A stretch of 33,980 nucleotides of DNA, from NCBI GenBank assembly GCA_023150945.1, contig JAKLJX010000040.1, forward strand, positions 1-33,980, in the 5' to 3' direction. Shown here in pieces: positions 10,201 to 17,872 of this stretch (position 1 is the first letter of the stretch; every line of letters begins with the position of its first letter). Origin of the DNA: a bacterium (GTDB lineage Bacteria > Zhuqueibacterota > Zhuqueibacteria > Zhuqueibacterales > Zhuqueibacteraceae). Below the pieces are notes generated by a model. It saw only the letters and a list, made by a program, of their open reading frames with translations. It did no database searches and was not told the DNA's origin. A program made the position numbers and the translations under genes.

Positions 10201-13200
10201 TATCTGATTCGTGGCGATCTCAAAGTGGAGAAGCCGGCGGTGTTGACCATCGCCGCCGGCACGCTCTTCAAGATGGCTAACGGCAGTGACCTCCGCATCA
10301 ACGGCGGGCTGATTTGCCAGGGCGTGGCCGGCAATCCGGTCCGCTTCACTTCCATCAATGATGACAGCCGCGGCGGCGATACCGGCAATGACGGCGAAAC
10401 CGCCGGCAGCGCGGGCGAGTGGGGCGGCGTCTCCATCGAGGTCGACGCCAAAGGCAGCAGCATGAGTTTTACCGAATTCCATTTTGGTGGCAGCAGTGGT
10501 TTCAATGAAACGGGAAGTCCGCTGCTGCTGGACATGCGCGCCGAGGTGACCTTCGCCAATTTGACCTTCGGCAATTGCACCACCAACGGCATCACCATCC
10601 TCGCGACCAACTATGACCGCGACGCGCGGCTGCGTTTCCCCGGCCAGACTCCTTACGTGCAGCTCGGCGATCTCTCGGTTGCCGCCGGCGCTAAATTGAC
10701 CATCGATCCCGGCTGTGTGATTAAGCTCAGCGAAGGATCCGATATCCACATCAACGGCGGCTTGCTGGCCGAAGGCACGGCCGCCGCGCCAATCATTTTC
10801 ACTTCACTCGCGGATGATTCCCTGTTGGGTGACAGCAACAACAACGGCAACAGTCAAGGGGTGGCCAGCCGGTGGGGCGGCATATCGTTTAGCAACAGTG
10901 CCACCTCCAGGGACTGCCGCCTGCGGCATTGCCAGTTTCGCTATGGCGGCGCCGGCGGCATTCACAACCTCGGATGGACCATGCAAGTTTCCGCGCTGGT
11001 GAATCCGGTTTTCGAGAACCTTCGTTTCTCACAAAACGCCAGTAATGGCATCCGGGTTGTCGATGGTTCTTATGCATCGAGCATCGTTCTCGACCAGACT
11101 GCTGTGCCCTATCTGCTCTCCGGCGATTACGGCATCGAAGCCTCCGCCGGCCTCACCATCGCGCCCGGCACGTTATTGAAGTGCTATGGCGAAACGGACA
11201 TTTTCATTAAGGGCCGCCTGACGGCCGTGGGGACACCCTCGGCGCCGATCGTTTTCACCTCCTTTCGTGATGATCGCCTCGCGGGCGACAGCAATAACGA
11301 TGGTGTCAGCAACGGCGTTGCCGGCGACTGGGGCGGCATCGTATTTCAATCCGAGAGCCTCCCCGGTGTCAGCGAAGTGGCCCACTGTGAGTTTTGGTAT
11401 GGTGCTGGAGCCGGATTCCGCAGTTCGGACGCGGTATTGCGCTTTGAAAACACCAGCCAGAAAATCCACCATGTCAAGATGCGGCAGGTGCGCTGGCACG
11501 GGATTTACGCGAACGGCAATGCTTCGCCGGATCTGGGCGGAGGCGCTTATTCGAGCCCGGGCAACAATTCTCTTCTTGATTTCAATATTGCTGCCGACCG
11601 TTATGCCGTGTTCAATGACGGCAGCGCAACGATCTTTGCCCGGAACAACACTTGGGACGGCTCCACCGTCGCTGCCATTGCGCAGGAGATTTATGACAAG
11701 TCCGACAACGCTTCCAAAGGCGAGGTCATTTTTCAACCGTTCAATCCTGCTGGAGACAGCGAGGCGCCGCAAATATCCGTGCTGTTTCCCAATGGCGGTG
11801 AGACGCTGCTCGCCGGCAGCGCCGTGACCCTGCGCTGGTATGCCCGTGACAACCTCGCCGTCACCCAAGTCGCTGTTTCGCTCACCCGGGACGGCGGCCA
11901 GACTTTTCAGCCACTCACCTCTTTCACCGGCCAGCAAGAGGAATATGCGTGGACGGTGGCGGGGCCACTCTCCTCGCGCTGCCTTTTGAAAGCGACGGCT
12001 CGTGATGCCGCCGGCAACGAACGTTTCGATGTCTCGGACAGTTTCTTCGCGATCGTCGATTCCGGCAGCAGCGTCAACTATCCCCCCTCGACGCCACTGC
12101 CGCTGCGGCCGCTCGCCGGCGAGGAAATGCGCGGCAATGATTTGCTGATCTGGCAGGCCAGCGTCGATCCCAATCCCTTCGACCAGATCGTTTATCGTCT
12201 GGAAATCGACAACAACGCCAATTTCCTCTCGCCAGAGCTGGTGGAGGACAATATCGACAGCTCGCGCATCACAGTGATTGCAGAGTCCGCCAAGGCAGGC
12301 CTCACCCTGGCGGGGCAAAATGTGCTGGCGGTGCGGTTGGATCGCCTCGCCGGTTTTACCAATCTGCAGGATGATGTGATTTATAATTGGCGGGTGCGCG
12401 CGCGTGATCTGCAAAACGCAGTGTCGGCCTTTGCGAGCGGCACGGCGCGCTTTTTCATGAACAAGACCAACACCGCGCCGCAAGCCGTGGCAACCGGCTT
12501 CACGCCCGCCGGCGATGTGGAAGTGCGCACCGCGCGGCCGACGATTTCCTGGCAGGCGGCTGATGATCCTGATCCGAGTGATGGCGCCGAGGTTTTGCGC
12601 TATCGTCTGCAGGCAGACGATGACGGCGAGTTCAACAACGACGTGGGAATCACGGTGCAAACGAATCCGGGCGTGACATTCTATCCTCCCACGCAGGATT
12701 TGCGCGAGAATGCGCGCTACAGTTGGCGGGTGCAAGCGAGTGATGACGAAGGCGCCGTTTCTCCGTGGTCCGGCGTGCAGACTTTTTGGGTGAATGCGCT
12801 CCGCGAGCCACCGGCCGCGTTTGCGATCATGGCGCCGCCGCCGGATTACCTCTCCCCTTCCGACACGGTAATGTTTGCGTGGCAGGCGAGCGCAGACCCC
12901 GATCCCTTTGATAGCTTGCGTTATGTGTTGGAATGGAGTCTGAAGCGGACCTTCTCGAGTGTGTATCGCGCCGCGATCAGCGCACCCGCGACGCAATTGC
13001 GCTTCATTCGGCCGGCCGGCGCCGGCGAAATTTTCTGGCGACTGAAAGCCGTTGATCCTGACAGCCTGGCGACCTATGCCGGACCCACCGGCCAGGAGCC
13101 GCGCCGATTGCGCTGGCAGGGCACAGAGGTGGCAAGCTCGCCTTCGATTCCATCGCAGTTTTCGCTCGGCCAGAACTATCCGAATCCTTTCAATCCGGAA

Positions 13201-13431
13201 ACGACGATCGCGTTCGGCCTGCCTCGACCGGTCCATGTGCTGCTACAAATCTACAATCTGCTGGGCCAGAAAGTCCGGACTCTGGTTGACGAAGACATGA
13301 CGGCCGGTTACGCTTCAGTGAAGTGGGACGGCAAGGATGATCGTACTCAGGTTGTGCCCAGCGGCGTCTACGTCTATCGCATTCAGGCCGGAGATTTCTC
13401 GGCGACGCGCAAGCTGGTGTTGATGCAGTAA
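7249..13431 (+). CDS. Secreted lipase-like alpha/beta hydrolase with beta-helix and sorting domain
   Basis: This 2060-residue secreted multidomain protein has a signal peptide (1-26, cleaved after LQA). An alpha/beta-hydrolase domain follows (about 30-430), with the oxyanion region ILIHGLNA, the nucleophile elbow GHSMG (Ser227), TIGTPNLGA, and probable Asp and His in EAPNDGVV and WHSEGF; this resembles triacylglycerol lipase/PGAP1-like enzymes. Next come an invasin-like Ig module (about 565-672) and roughly five related right-handed beta-helix units (about 680-1490) with recurring ILINGGL..GT...IVFTS..DD and GDWGGI motifs. An Ig module (about 1513-1600, PNGGETLLAGS) and three fibronectin-like modules follow. 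The last 95 residues carry QNYPNPFNPET and a FlgD-like fold, a sorting signal usually linked to type IX secretion. It is probably a surface-attached or released lipase/esterase. An ATG with an upstream GGGAG supports the start. Confidence 0.9.
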   Translation: MRPITWQLIATLLLSALLHLAPKLQAQQPPYPIILIHGLNASYATWTEAGGVAQQLQSYGWRNGGVVHVTLDYYRNHLNTSDAKEKDVHLFTTNVPAADFYLINFDVDATNTRVARDGDNITTLSSAMNAFEAEVLPTLLEPFRAGDIIRIDDEYLRMESVGSDRLVVLRGLYNSALRSHGEGSLIFILSNQSNQAAIAKQGWGLKLAIDAIKAATHKTKVVLVGHSMGGLAARYYAQNFSAGDVAKIVTIGTPNLGAIKEDIYFDEAVQLFVNSIDARSEAVRDLAYWYDFEHTRDLAAPGVPDTRDNGIFLFGGNENGVPAGKFINRDINANGTEGDAIRGLNQGPLPNDFEYFFLVGKARDETAIATKDKQARRIAVEAPNDGVVLVSRQWLDLSNGYYRGSYTWKMTDPPIAAWHSEGFTKIPFTKPDTWETHEVAEVIKALDEPDTYPHAYEIVPGTTQHFISAPQPRGGIRDRDWFVLNLASAGEKDITLRDFPFFTASGAARMWLYAGGDPTTAIDSVKSQAGQDYVLWRRNFSQAGRYYLRIETLATEVSWQTPVSLSVRSLGAAAQLALSASSAAIPANNSATTQLSVRILDSDGNQLTSATNPITFTLTSGAASATLVGPNPINAVNGVATITLRSTTTPGLVTIQASSPGLAPGTTTVSVYSNPTLVSGTITTNTTWTLANSPYQVTGDIDVRPGITLTMEPGVTVMFNSSADMRINGTLLANGTASQHINFTSSAANPYVGAWRGLVINQPPGVLRSSLSYCDFSYGGQVSLNTNYDVLEISGYAEPQITACTIRDCRRNGVKVVSGRYDNNFTLNVTALPLIVDEIYISRSAVMTIAPGAHLKLTEGANILVEGGLIANGTPAQRIVFTSIRDDALDGDTDGNGAGAGSVGDWGGIEFRDTVDDGNCTMQYCDIKFAARIAYGDLEVPVRLDARANPTFKSLRFSDCRYNGIEVVKGVYNTNIRLDQTAVPYLIRGDLKVEKPAVLTIAAGTLFKMANGSDLRINGGLICQGVAGNPVRFTSINDDSRGGDTGNDGETAGSAGEWGGVSIEVDAKGSSMSFTEFHFGGSSGFNETGSPLLLDMRAEVTFANLTFGNCTTNGITILATNYDRDARLRFPGQTPYVQLGDLSVAAGAKLTIDPGCVIKLSEGSDIHINGGLLAEGTAAAPIIFTSLADDSLLGDSNNNGNSQGVASRWGGISFSNSATSRDCRLRHCQFRYGGAGGIHNLGWTMQVSALVNPVFENLRFSQNASNGIRVVDGSYASSIVLDQTAVPYLLSGDYGIEASAGLTIAPGTLLKCYGETDIFIKGRLTAVGTPSAPIVFTSFRDDRLAGDSNNDGVSNGVAGDWGGIVFQSESLPGVSEVAHCEFWYGAGAGFRSSDAVLRFENTSQKIHHVKMRQVRWHGIYANGNASPDLGGGAYSSPGNNSLLDFNIAADRYAVFNDGSATIFARNNTWDGSTVAAIAQEIYDKSDNASKGEVIFQPFNPAGDSEAPQISVLFPNGGETLLAGSAVTLRWYARDNLAVTQVAVSLTRDGGQTFQPLTSFTGQQEEYAWTVAGPLSSRCLLKATARDAAGNERFDVSDSFFAIVDSGSSVNYPPSTPLPLRPLAGEEMRGNDLLIWQASVDPNPFDQIVYRLEIDNNANFLSPELVEDNIDSSRITVIAESAKAGLTLAGQNVLAVRLDRLAGFTNLQDDVIYNWRVRARDLQNAVSAFASGTARFFMNKTNTAPQAVATGFTPAGDVEVRTARPTISWQAADDPDPSDGAEVLRYRLQADDDGEFNNDVGITVQTNPGVTFYPPTQDLRENARYSWRVQASDDEGAVSPWSGVQTFWVNALREPPAAFAIMAPPPDYLSPSDTVMFAWQASADPDPFDSLRYVLEWSLKRTFSSVYRAAISAPATQLRFIRPAGAGEIFWRLKAVDPDSLATYAGPTGQEPRRLRWQGTEVASSPSIPSQFSLGQNYPNPFNPETTIAFGLPRPVHVLLQIYNLLGQKVRTLVDEDMTAGYASVKWDGKDDRTQVVPSGVYVYRIQAGDFSATRKLVLMQ

Positions 13432-13744
13432 TGGAATCAAAGGAAGAGGGTGAAGGCGCACCCTTCGCTTTTCGGTTTTCGCTTTTCATTCATCGCTCAA
13501 GCGGCACGAGGAAGGTGATCTCATGCCCGGGAATCGTCTTATTGTTTTGGCATGAATGGATTGTACCACGACGGTTGTCATGCCTGGTTTAGCGGTGGAG
13601 AATCGCAGCGCAATCACCCTATCTGAGACAAGGTGTCTTTGCTATCAATCCGTTACTGAGGTGATACCGAAGGTTCAAAATTGTCCTTGCATTTCTGGGG
13701 AAAGTGATTACCCTTTGGCCTCGAGTCAATGTCTGGGCGATTCA
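13432..13744. other. Intergenic region before the kinase gene
   Basis: About 310 bases. A weak GAAGG/CCTTC hairpin with a following T-rich stretch around 13451-13475 may end the upstream transcript. The frame of the kinase is open back to 13556, but those 63 codons look non-protein-like and precede the conserved kinase start. Confidence 0.35.
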
Positions 13745-16123
13745 ATGATCGGCGAAACCGTTTCACACTATAGAATTTCAGAGAAATTGGGCCAGGGCGG
13801 CATGGGCGTCGTGTACAAGGCGCAAGATCTCAAGCTCGACCGCTTTGTCGCGCTCAAATTTTTGCCGCCGCATCTTTCCGGAAACGAGGAAGAGAAGCAG
13901 CGCTTCATTCGCGAAGCCAAAGCTGCTTCGGCGCTGGACCATCCCAACATCTGCACGATTTATGAAATCGCTGAAACGAAAGATGGGCAGATGTTCATTG
14001 CGATGGCGTATTACGACGGCGAAACACTGAAGGCGCGAGAGGCGAGAGGCGAAGAGCAAGGCGCGCCCATCGCTCATCGCCCTTCCCCTTTCGCCATGAC
14101 GATAGCCGAGGTGATCGGCATCGCCATGCAAATCGCGCAGGGTCTGGCGAAGGCGCATGCACACGGCATCGTGCACCGCGATCTCAAGCCGGAAAACGTG
14201 ATCATCACGAAAGAGGGCATCGCCAAGATCGTTGATTTCGGTTTGGCCAAATTAACCGGACACACGCGGCTCACCAAAGAGGGCGCGACAAAGGGCACGG
14301 CGGCTTATATGTCGCCCGAGCAAGCGCGCGGCGAAGACACCGACCATCGCACCGATATTTGGTCGCTGGGCGTCTTGATGTATGAAATGCTCACCGGCCA
14401 ATTGCCTTTCAAAGGAGAAAAGGAGCCGGCAGTGATCTACGGGATTCTCACCAAAGAGCCGACGCCCGTGACCGAATGGCGCCATGAAACTCCCGCGCCG
14501 TTGGAGCAAGTGATCAATCGCGCCATGGCCAAAAACGCGGAGGAACGGTATCAGCGCGCCGAGGACATGCTTGATGAGCTTGAAATTCTCAAACAGCAAC
14601 GCGAAGCCGGTCAAGTGGAAAAACGCCAAACGGCTTCGCGGCACGCCACCAAGAGAAACCGCGCTTATCTTTACGCGGGAATCGCCGGCTTGCTGATTTT
14701 GCTGTTGGCGTTCGGTCTCTCTCGCTTCCTGCCGCAACACGAGGCGATTGACTCCGTCGCCGTTCTGCCTTTCGTCAATACCGGCGCCGATCCCGAAGCT
14801 GAATATCTTTCCGACGGCATCAGCGAGAGTCTGATTCGCAGCCTCTCACAGTTGCCCCGCCTCAAAGTAATGTCGTTCAGCGTGGTGTCGCGTTACAGAG
14901 GAAAAGATAAGAATGTACAAGAGATTGGGCGCGAGCTTGAGGTGCAGGCCGTGCTCGTCGGGCGTGTCACGCCACGCGGCGAAACATTGTCCATCAGCGC
15001 TGAGCTGGTCGATACGGAGGACAATCATCACATTTGGGGCGAACAATATGATCGCAAGCTCACCGAGCTTTTGGGATTGCAAGATGACATCACCGCGGCG
15101 CTTTCGAAAAAATTGCAGCCCCATATAAGCGAGGCAGAAAAGCAGCGCGCGACCAAACGCTACACGCAAAACTTTGAAGCGCATCAGCTCTATCTTAAAG
15201 GCCGTTATTACGCGGCGAAATACAAGAAAGAGAGCTTCGAGAAAGGTTTCGCGTATCTTCATCAAGCCCTCGAGAAAGATCCAAACTACGCGCTCGCTTA
15301 CGACGGGCTTGCCTACTGTTATATCGCTGCGTTTGAATGGCTGCTATCTCCGCGCGAGGCTCTGCCGCAGGCCAAAGCCGCCGCGCTGAAGGCTTTGACA
15401 TTGGACGAAACGCTCGCGGAGGCGCACGCTTCACTCGGCGCGGTCTATTTTTTTTATGACTGGGATTGGCCCGCCGCAGAACGCGAATTTAAGCGCGCGC
15501 TTCAGCTTAATCCGAATTATGCCACGACGTACCAATATTATGCGCAGTACTTGGTGGCGACGGGGCGGTTGGACGAAGCCCTTGCCACTGCAAAACGCGC
15601 GTATGAGATCGAACCCCTCTCGCCCGAAAGCAACACGTATTGGGGATGGATTTTGAGCATGACGGGCCAAAATGATCTTGCCATGACGCAGCTCAACAAC
15701 GCGCTCGAATTGGATCCCAACTTCTGGTTTGCGCGCCTGATGTTGGCAGGAGTTTATAATAGAATGGGAGAAGTTGTCAAAGCCTGCGCGGAATATGAGA
15801 AGGCCAGCGCGCTTGAAGGCGAATTCTCAGAGAGCTTGGCAAACCTCGGCCGTTGTTATGCGCGGCAGGGAAAGGTCGATGAATCCCGGAAAATTTTGTT
15901 TGAATTAAAGCGACGCGCTGAGAAAGGTTATGTCCCACCTTATTTCCTTTTCATGATACATTATGCGTTGGGCGAAAAAGATGAAGCATTGCCATGGTTT
16001 GCAGCGGCTTATGAGCAACGCTGCATCTATCTTCTCTGGGACAAAGTTTTTTCCTATTCTTACTATCAGCAGTCTGATCCGCGGCTGGCGGCAATACTTG
16101 ATAAGGTCGGAGTGAAAAATTAG
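13745..16123 (+). CDS. Membrane Ser/Thr protein kinase with TolB-like and TPR domains
   Basis: This Hanks-type kinase is 792 residues from the chosen ATG, whose product begins [19 protein letters not shown], the standard family start. The N-terminal kinase domain (about 8-270) has the glycine loop GQGGMGVVY, the lysine in VALKFL, the catalytic loop HRDLKPEN (Asp146), DFG (Asp164) and MSPEQARG. A membrane helix (about 306-327) separates it from a periplasmic part. That part holds a TolB/adenylate-cyclase-associated N-terminal-like domain ([21 protein letters not shown], about 335-470) and a series of TPR units to the C-terminus. An unusual Arg/Glu/Pro-rich insert (about 98-118) lies between the hinge and helix D. 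The stop codon is one base before the ATG of the sigma-54 activator, so the two are coupled and the kinase may act on that regulator. Confidence 0.93.
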   Translation: MIGETVSHYRISEKLGQGGMGVVYKAQDLKLDRFVALKFLPPHLSGNEEEKQRFIREAKAASALDHPNICTIYEIAETKDGQMFIAMAYYDGETLKAREARGEEQGAPIAHRPSPFAMTIAEVIGIAMQIAQGLAKAHAHGIVHRDLKPENVIITKEGIAKIVDFGLAKLTGHTRLTKEGATKGTAAYMSPEQARGEDTDHRTDIWSLGVLMYEMLTGQLPFKGEKEPAVIYGILTKEPTPVTEWRHETPAPLEQVINRAMAKNAEERYQRAEDMLDELEILKQQREAGQVEKRQTASRHATKRNRAYLYAGIAGLLILLLAFGLSRFLPQHEAIDSVAVLPFVNTGADPEAEYLSDGISESLIRSLSQLPRLKVMSFSVVSRYRGKDKNVQEIGRELEVQAVLVGRVTPRGETLSISAELVDTEDNHHIWGEQYDRKLTELLGLQDDITAALSKKLQPHISEAEKQRATKRYTQNFEAHQLYLKGRYYAAKYKKESFEKGFAYLHQALEKDPNYALAYDGLAYCYIAAFEWLLSPREALPQAKAAALKALTLDETLAEAHASLGAVYFFYDWDWPAAEREFKRALQLNPNYATTYQYYAQYLVATGRLDEALATAKRAYEIEPLSPESNTYWGWILSMTGQNDLAMTQLNNALELDPNFWFARLMLAGVYNRMGEVVKACAEYEKASALEGEFSESLANLGRCYARQGKVDESRKILFELKRRAEKGYVPPYFLFMIHYALGEKDEALPWFAAAYEQRCIYLLWDKVFSYSYYQQSDPRLAAILDKVGVKN

Positions 16124-16124
16124 C

Positions 16125-17663
16125 ATGACTCCCAACGACACCCAGAACCTCCATCAACAACTCGAAGATTATGAAAAACTCATCAGCGTCCTGCAAAGCC
16201 TCGGCTCCTCGCTCGACGTCGATGTCATTTTACGGCAGCTTATCGAAGCCGCATTGAGCCTGTGCAACGCGCAGCAGGGCGCGATCATGCTCTTCGACCC
16301 GGAGAGCCAGGAGATTGCCAAGACGCTTATTCGGCAGAATCAAGCCGAGGGTGAATTGCTCGATCATTCCCTCAATACGTTGCTGTCCGGATGGGCGCTC
16401 GATCACAAAGCGCCGCAAGTAACCGGCGATTTGGCGGCGACGTTTGGCGCGAAGCAGATCAAAGGGAAGTATCAGTCCATCACTTCCGCGCTGAGCGCTC
16501 CGCTGGAATGGCGCGGGGAAATCATCGGCGTCATCAATCTGCTTTCGCTCGATCAAAATAAAAAATTCGGCGAGCGCGAGCTGCGGCTGATGAAGATTCT
16601 GGCTTCGCAATGTGCGCAGTTCATTGCCAATGCCAAATTGCATGAAGCCGTGTTTGCCGAGGCCGATCGCCTGCGCCAGGAGATTCGCGACAAATATCAG
16701 TTTCACGGCATCATCGGCCACAGCCAGAAAATGCAGGCGCTGTTTGCGCTGCTGGAAAGAATCATTCCCACCGAGGGCCGCGTTTTGCTCGAAGGTGAAA
16801 GCGGCACCGGCAAAGAGTTGATTGCGCGCGTGATTCATTACGGCGGGCCGCGCCAAGATGGACCATTCGTGGCTGTCGACTGCGGCGCACTGCCGGCCAA
16901 TCTCATGGAAAGCGAATTGTTCGGGTACGTGAAAGGCGCGTTTACCGGCGCGCTGCGCGATAAAAAAGGCTTGTTTGAAGAAGCGCATCGCGGCACGTTG
17001 TTCTTGGATGAAATCGTCAACATGCCGCTCGACGTGCAAGCCAAATTTCTGCGCGCGATTCAGGAGGGAGAAATCCGCCCGGTTGGTTCCACGCAGGTGA
17101 AAAAAGTCGACGTGCGCCTCATCGCCGCAGCGAGCGTGAATCTGCGCGTGCAGGTCGAAGCCGGAAAATTTCGCCAGGACCTTTTTTATCGCCTCAACGT
17201 CGTCAACGTCGCCTTGCCGTCGCTACGCGAGCGCAAAGCGGATATCGCCCTCCTCGCGAATCACTTTCTCAAGAAAGCCGCAGAGAAGCATAATCGGCCC
17301 CTCAAAGGCTTCAAAGCTGAAACCGTGGCCTATCTTGAAAATTACGCCTGGCCCGGCAATGTGCGTGAGCTGGAGAACGTCGTCGAGCGCATGGTCATTC
17401 TTTCCGAGCCGAAAAACGAGTTGATTGCGCCCGAACTGTTGCCGGCAGAAATCCGGCCGCCAAATCTCGACGGCGAGGCGACGCTGCAGCAAGGCAAGCC
17501 TTCGCCAGGCGTCAAAACCATGAAAGATGCGTATGAGAAAATGATTCTGCTCGAGGCCTTGATGAAACATGATTGGAACCAATCTGCCGCCGCGCGCGAG
17601 CTTGAGGTGGATGAGAAGAGCGTGCGGTACAAAATGCAGAAGTTTGGGGTTAAGAAGCCATAA
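16125..17663 (+). CDS. GAF-domain sigma-54-dependent transcriptional activator
   Basis: This bacterial enhancer-binding protein has 512 residues. An N-terminal GAF sensor domain (about 25-175) contains LLDHSLNTLLSGWALDHKAP and is followed by an AAA+ domain (about 190-425). The AAA+ domain has Walker A GESGTGKE (about 224-231), the sigma-54 contact loop GAFTGA (about 271-276), Walker B GTLFLDEI, and the arginine finger region FRQDLFYRLNV. A Fis-type helix-turn-helix occupies the C-terminus (about 468-510, WNQSAAARELEVDEKSVRYKM). All residues needed to remodel sigma-54 polymerase are present. It has no receiver domain, so its input must come through the GAF domain or from phosphorylation by the overlapping Ser/Thr kinase; the latter is my inference. 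The dyads just downstream may be its binding sites. Confidence 0.95.
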   Translation: MTPNDTQNLHQQLEDYEKLISVLQSLGSSLDVDVILRQLIEAALSLCNAQQGAIMLFDPESQEIAKTLIRQNQAEGELLDHSLNTLLSGWALDHKAPQVTGDLAATFGAKQIKGKYQSITSALSAPLEWRGEIIGVINLLSLDQNKKFGERELRLMKILASQCAQFIANAKLHEAVFAEADRLRQEIRDKYQFHGIIGHSQKMQALFALLERIIPTEGRVLLEGESGTGKELIARVIHYGGPRQDGPFVAVDCGALPANLMESELFGYVKGAFTGALRDKKGLFEEAHRGTLFLDEIVNMPLDVQAKFLRAIQEGEIRPVGSTQVKKVDVRLIAAASVNLRVQVEAGKFRQDLFYRLNVVNVALPSLRERKADIALLANHFLKKAAEKHNRPLKGFKAETVAYLENYAWPGNVRELENVVERMVILSEPKNELIAPELLPAEIRPPNLDGEATLQQGKPSPGVKTMKDAYEKMILLEALMKHDWNQSAAARELEVDEKSVRYKMQKFGVKKP

Positions 17664-17703
17664 TTCGGAAAAGCTTCCGAGTTGATTCGGAAAAATCTCC
17701 GAA
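17664..17703. promoter_or_regulatory. Tandem dyads, possible enhancer sites for sigma-54 activator
   Basis: Two inverted repeats sit side by side: TCGGAA-AAGC-TTCCGA (17665-17680) and TTCGGA-(6 bases)-TCCGAA (17686-17703). Their centres are 22 bp apart, two helical turns, as expected for co-operative dimer binding. They begin right after the activator stop codon and lie roughly 110-145 bp upstream of a sigma-54-like promoter, the usual place for activator sites. The assignment to this activator is inferred. Confidence 0.5.
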
Positions 17704-17757
17704 TGCGATGAAACTTCTGCCAACGCGGCATTTCTAAAATTTCGCATAACCGTTTCT

Positions 17758-17804
17758 AAAAAAGCCACTTCGCTTGGTCGGTGACCATCGCAAGTGGCTT
17801 TTTT
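17758..17804. terminator. Bidirectional rho-independent terminator
   Basis: AAAAAAGCCACTT pairs with AAGTGGCTTTTTT around a loop with extra pairing (TGGT/ACCA). The A-run and T-run flank the stem, so it can act on either strand. It ends the kinase-activator transcript and insulates the following gene. Confidence 0.8.
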
Positions 17805-17809
17805 ATTTG

Positions 17810-17825
17810 TGGCACAATTCTGGAT
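17810..17825 (+). promoter_or_regulatory. Partial sigma-54 promoter
   Basis: TGGCAC-AATTC-TGGAT matches the -24 element perfectly. The -12 element has the right spacing but deviates: the consensus is TTGCW and the near-invariant C is A here. It is 47 bases upstream of the ATG at 17873. Its location downstream of a sigma-54 activator and paired dyads is suggestive, but the -12 mismatch keeps this tentative. Confidence 0.3.
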
Positions 17826-17872
17826 AGCATGGCTGCAAAGTCTTTTGAATTATCTTTCACAAAGGAGCAACC

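Noticed and set aside
9350-11720. Internal repeats considered as a DNA tandem repeat or transposon-derived array
   Set aside because: The repetition is at protein level (beta-helix units), in a single open frame, with strongly diverged DNA.
11173-13236. A 687-codon open frame on the minus strand, with 349- and 310-codon frames nearby (8761-9810, 9817-10749)
   Set aside because: They lie antisense to the secreted hydrolase gene, whose codons and domains are clear. The antisense products are rich in Arg, His and Gly with no motif, the typical shadow of a GC-biased coding strand.
16230-17039. A 269-codon open frame on the minus strand
   Set aside because: Antisense to the sigma-54 activator, which has all family motifs.
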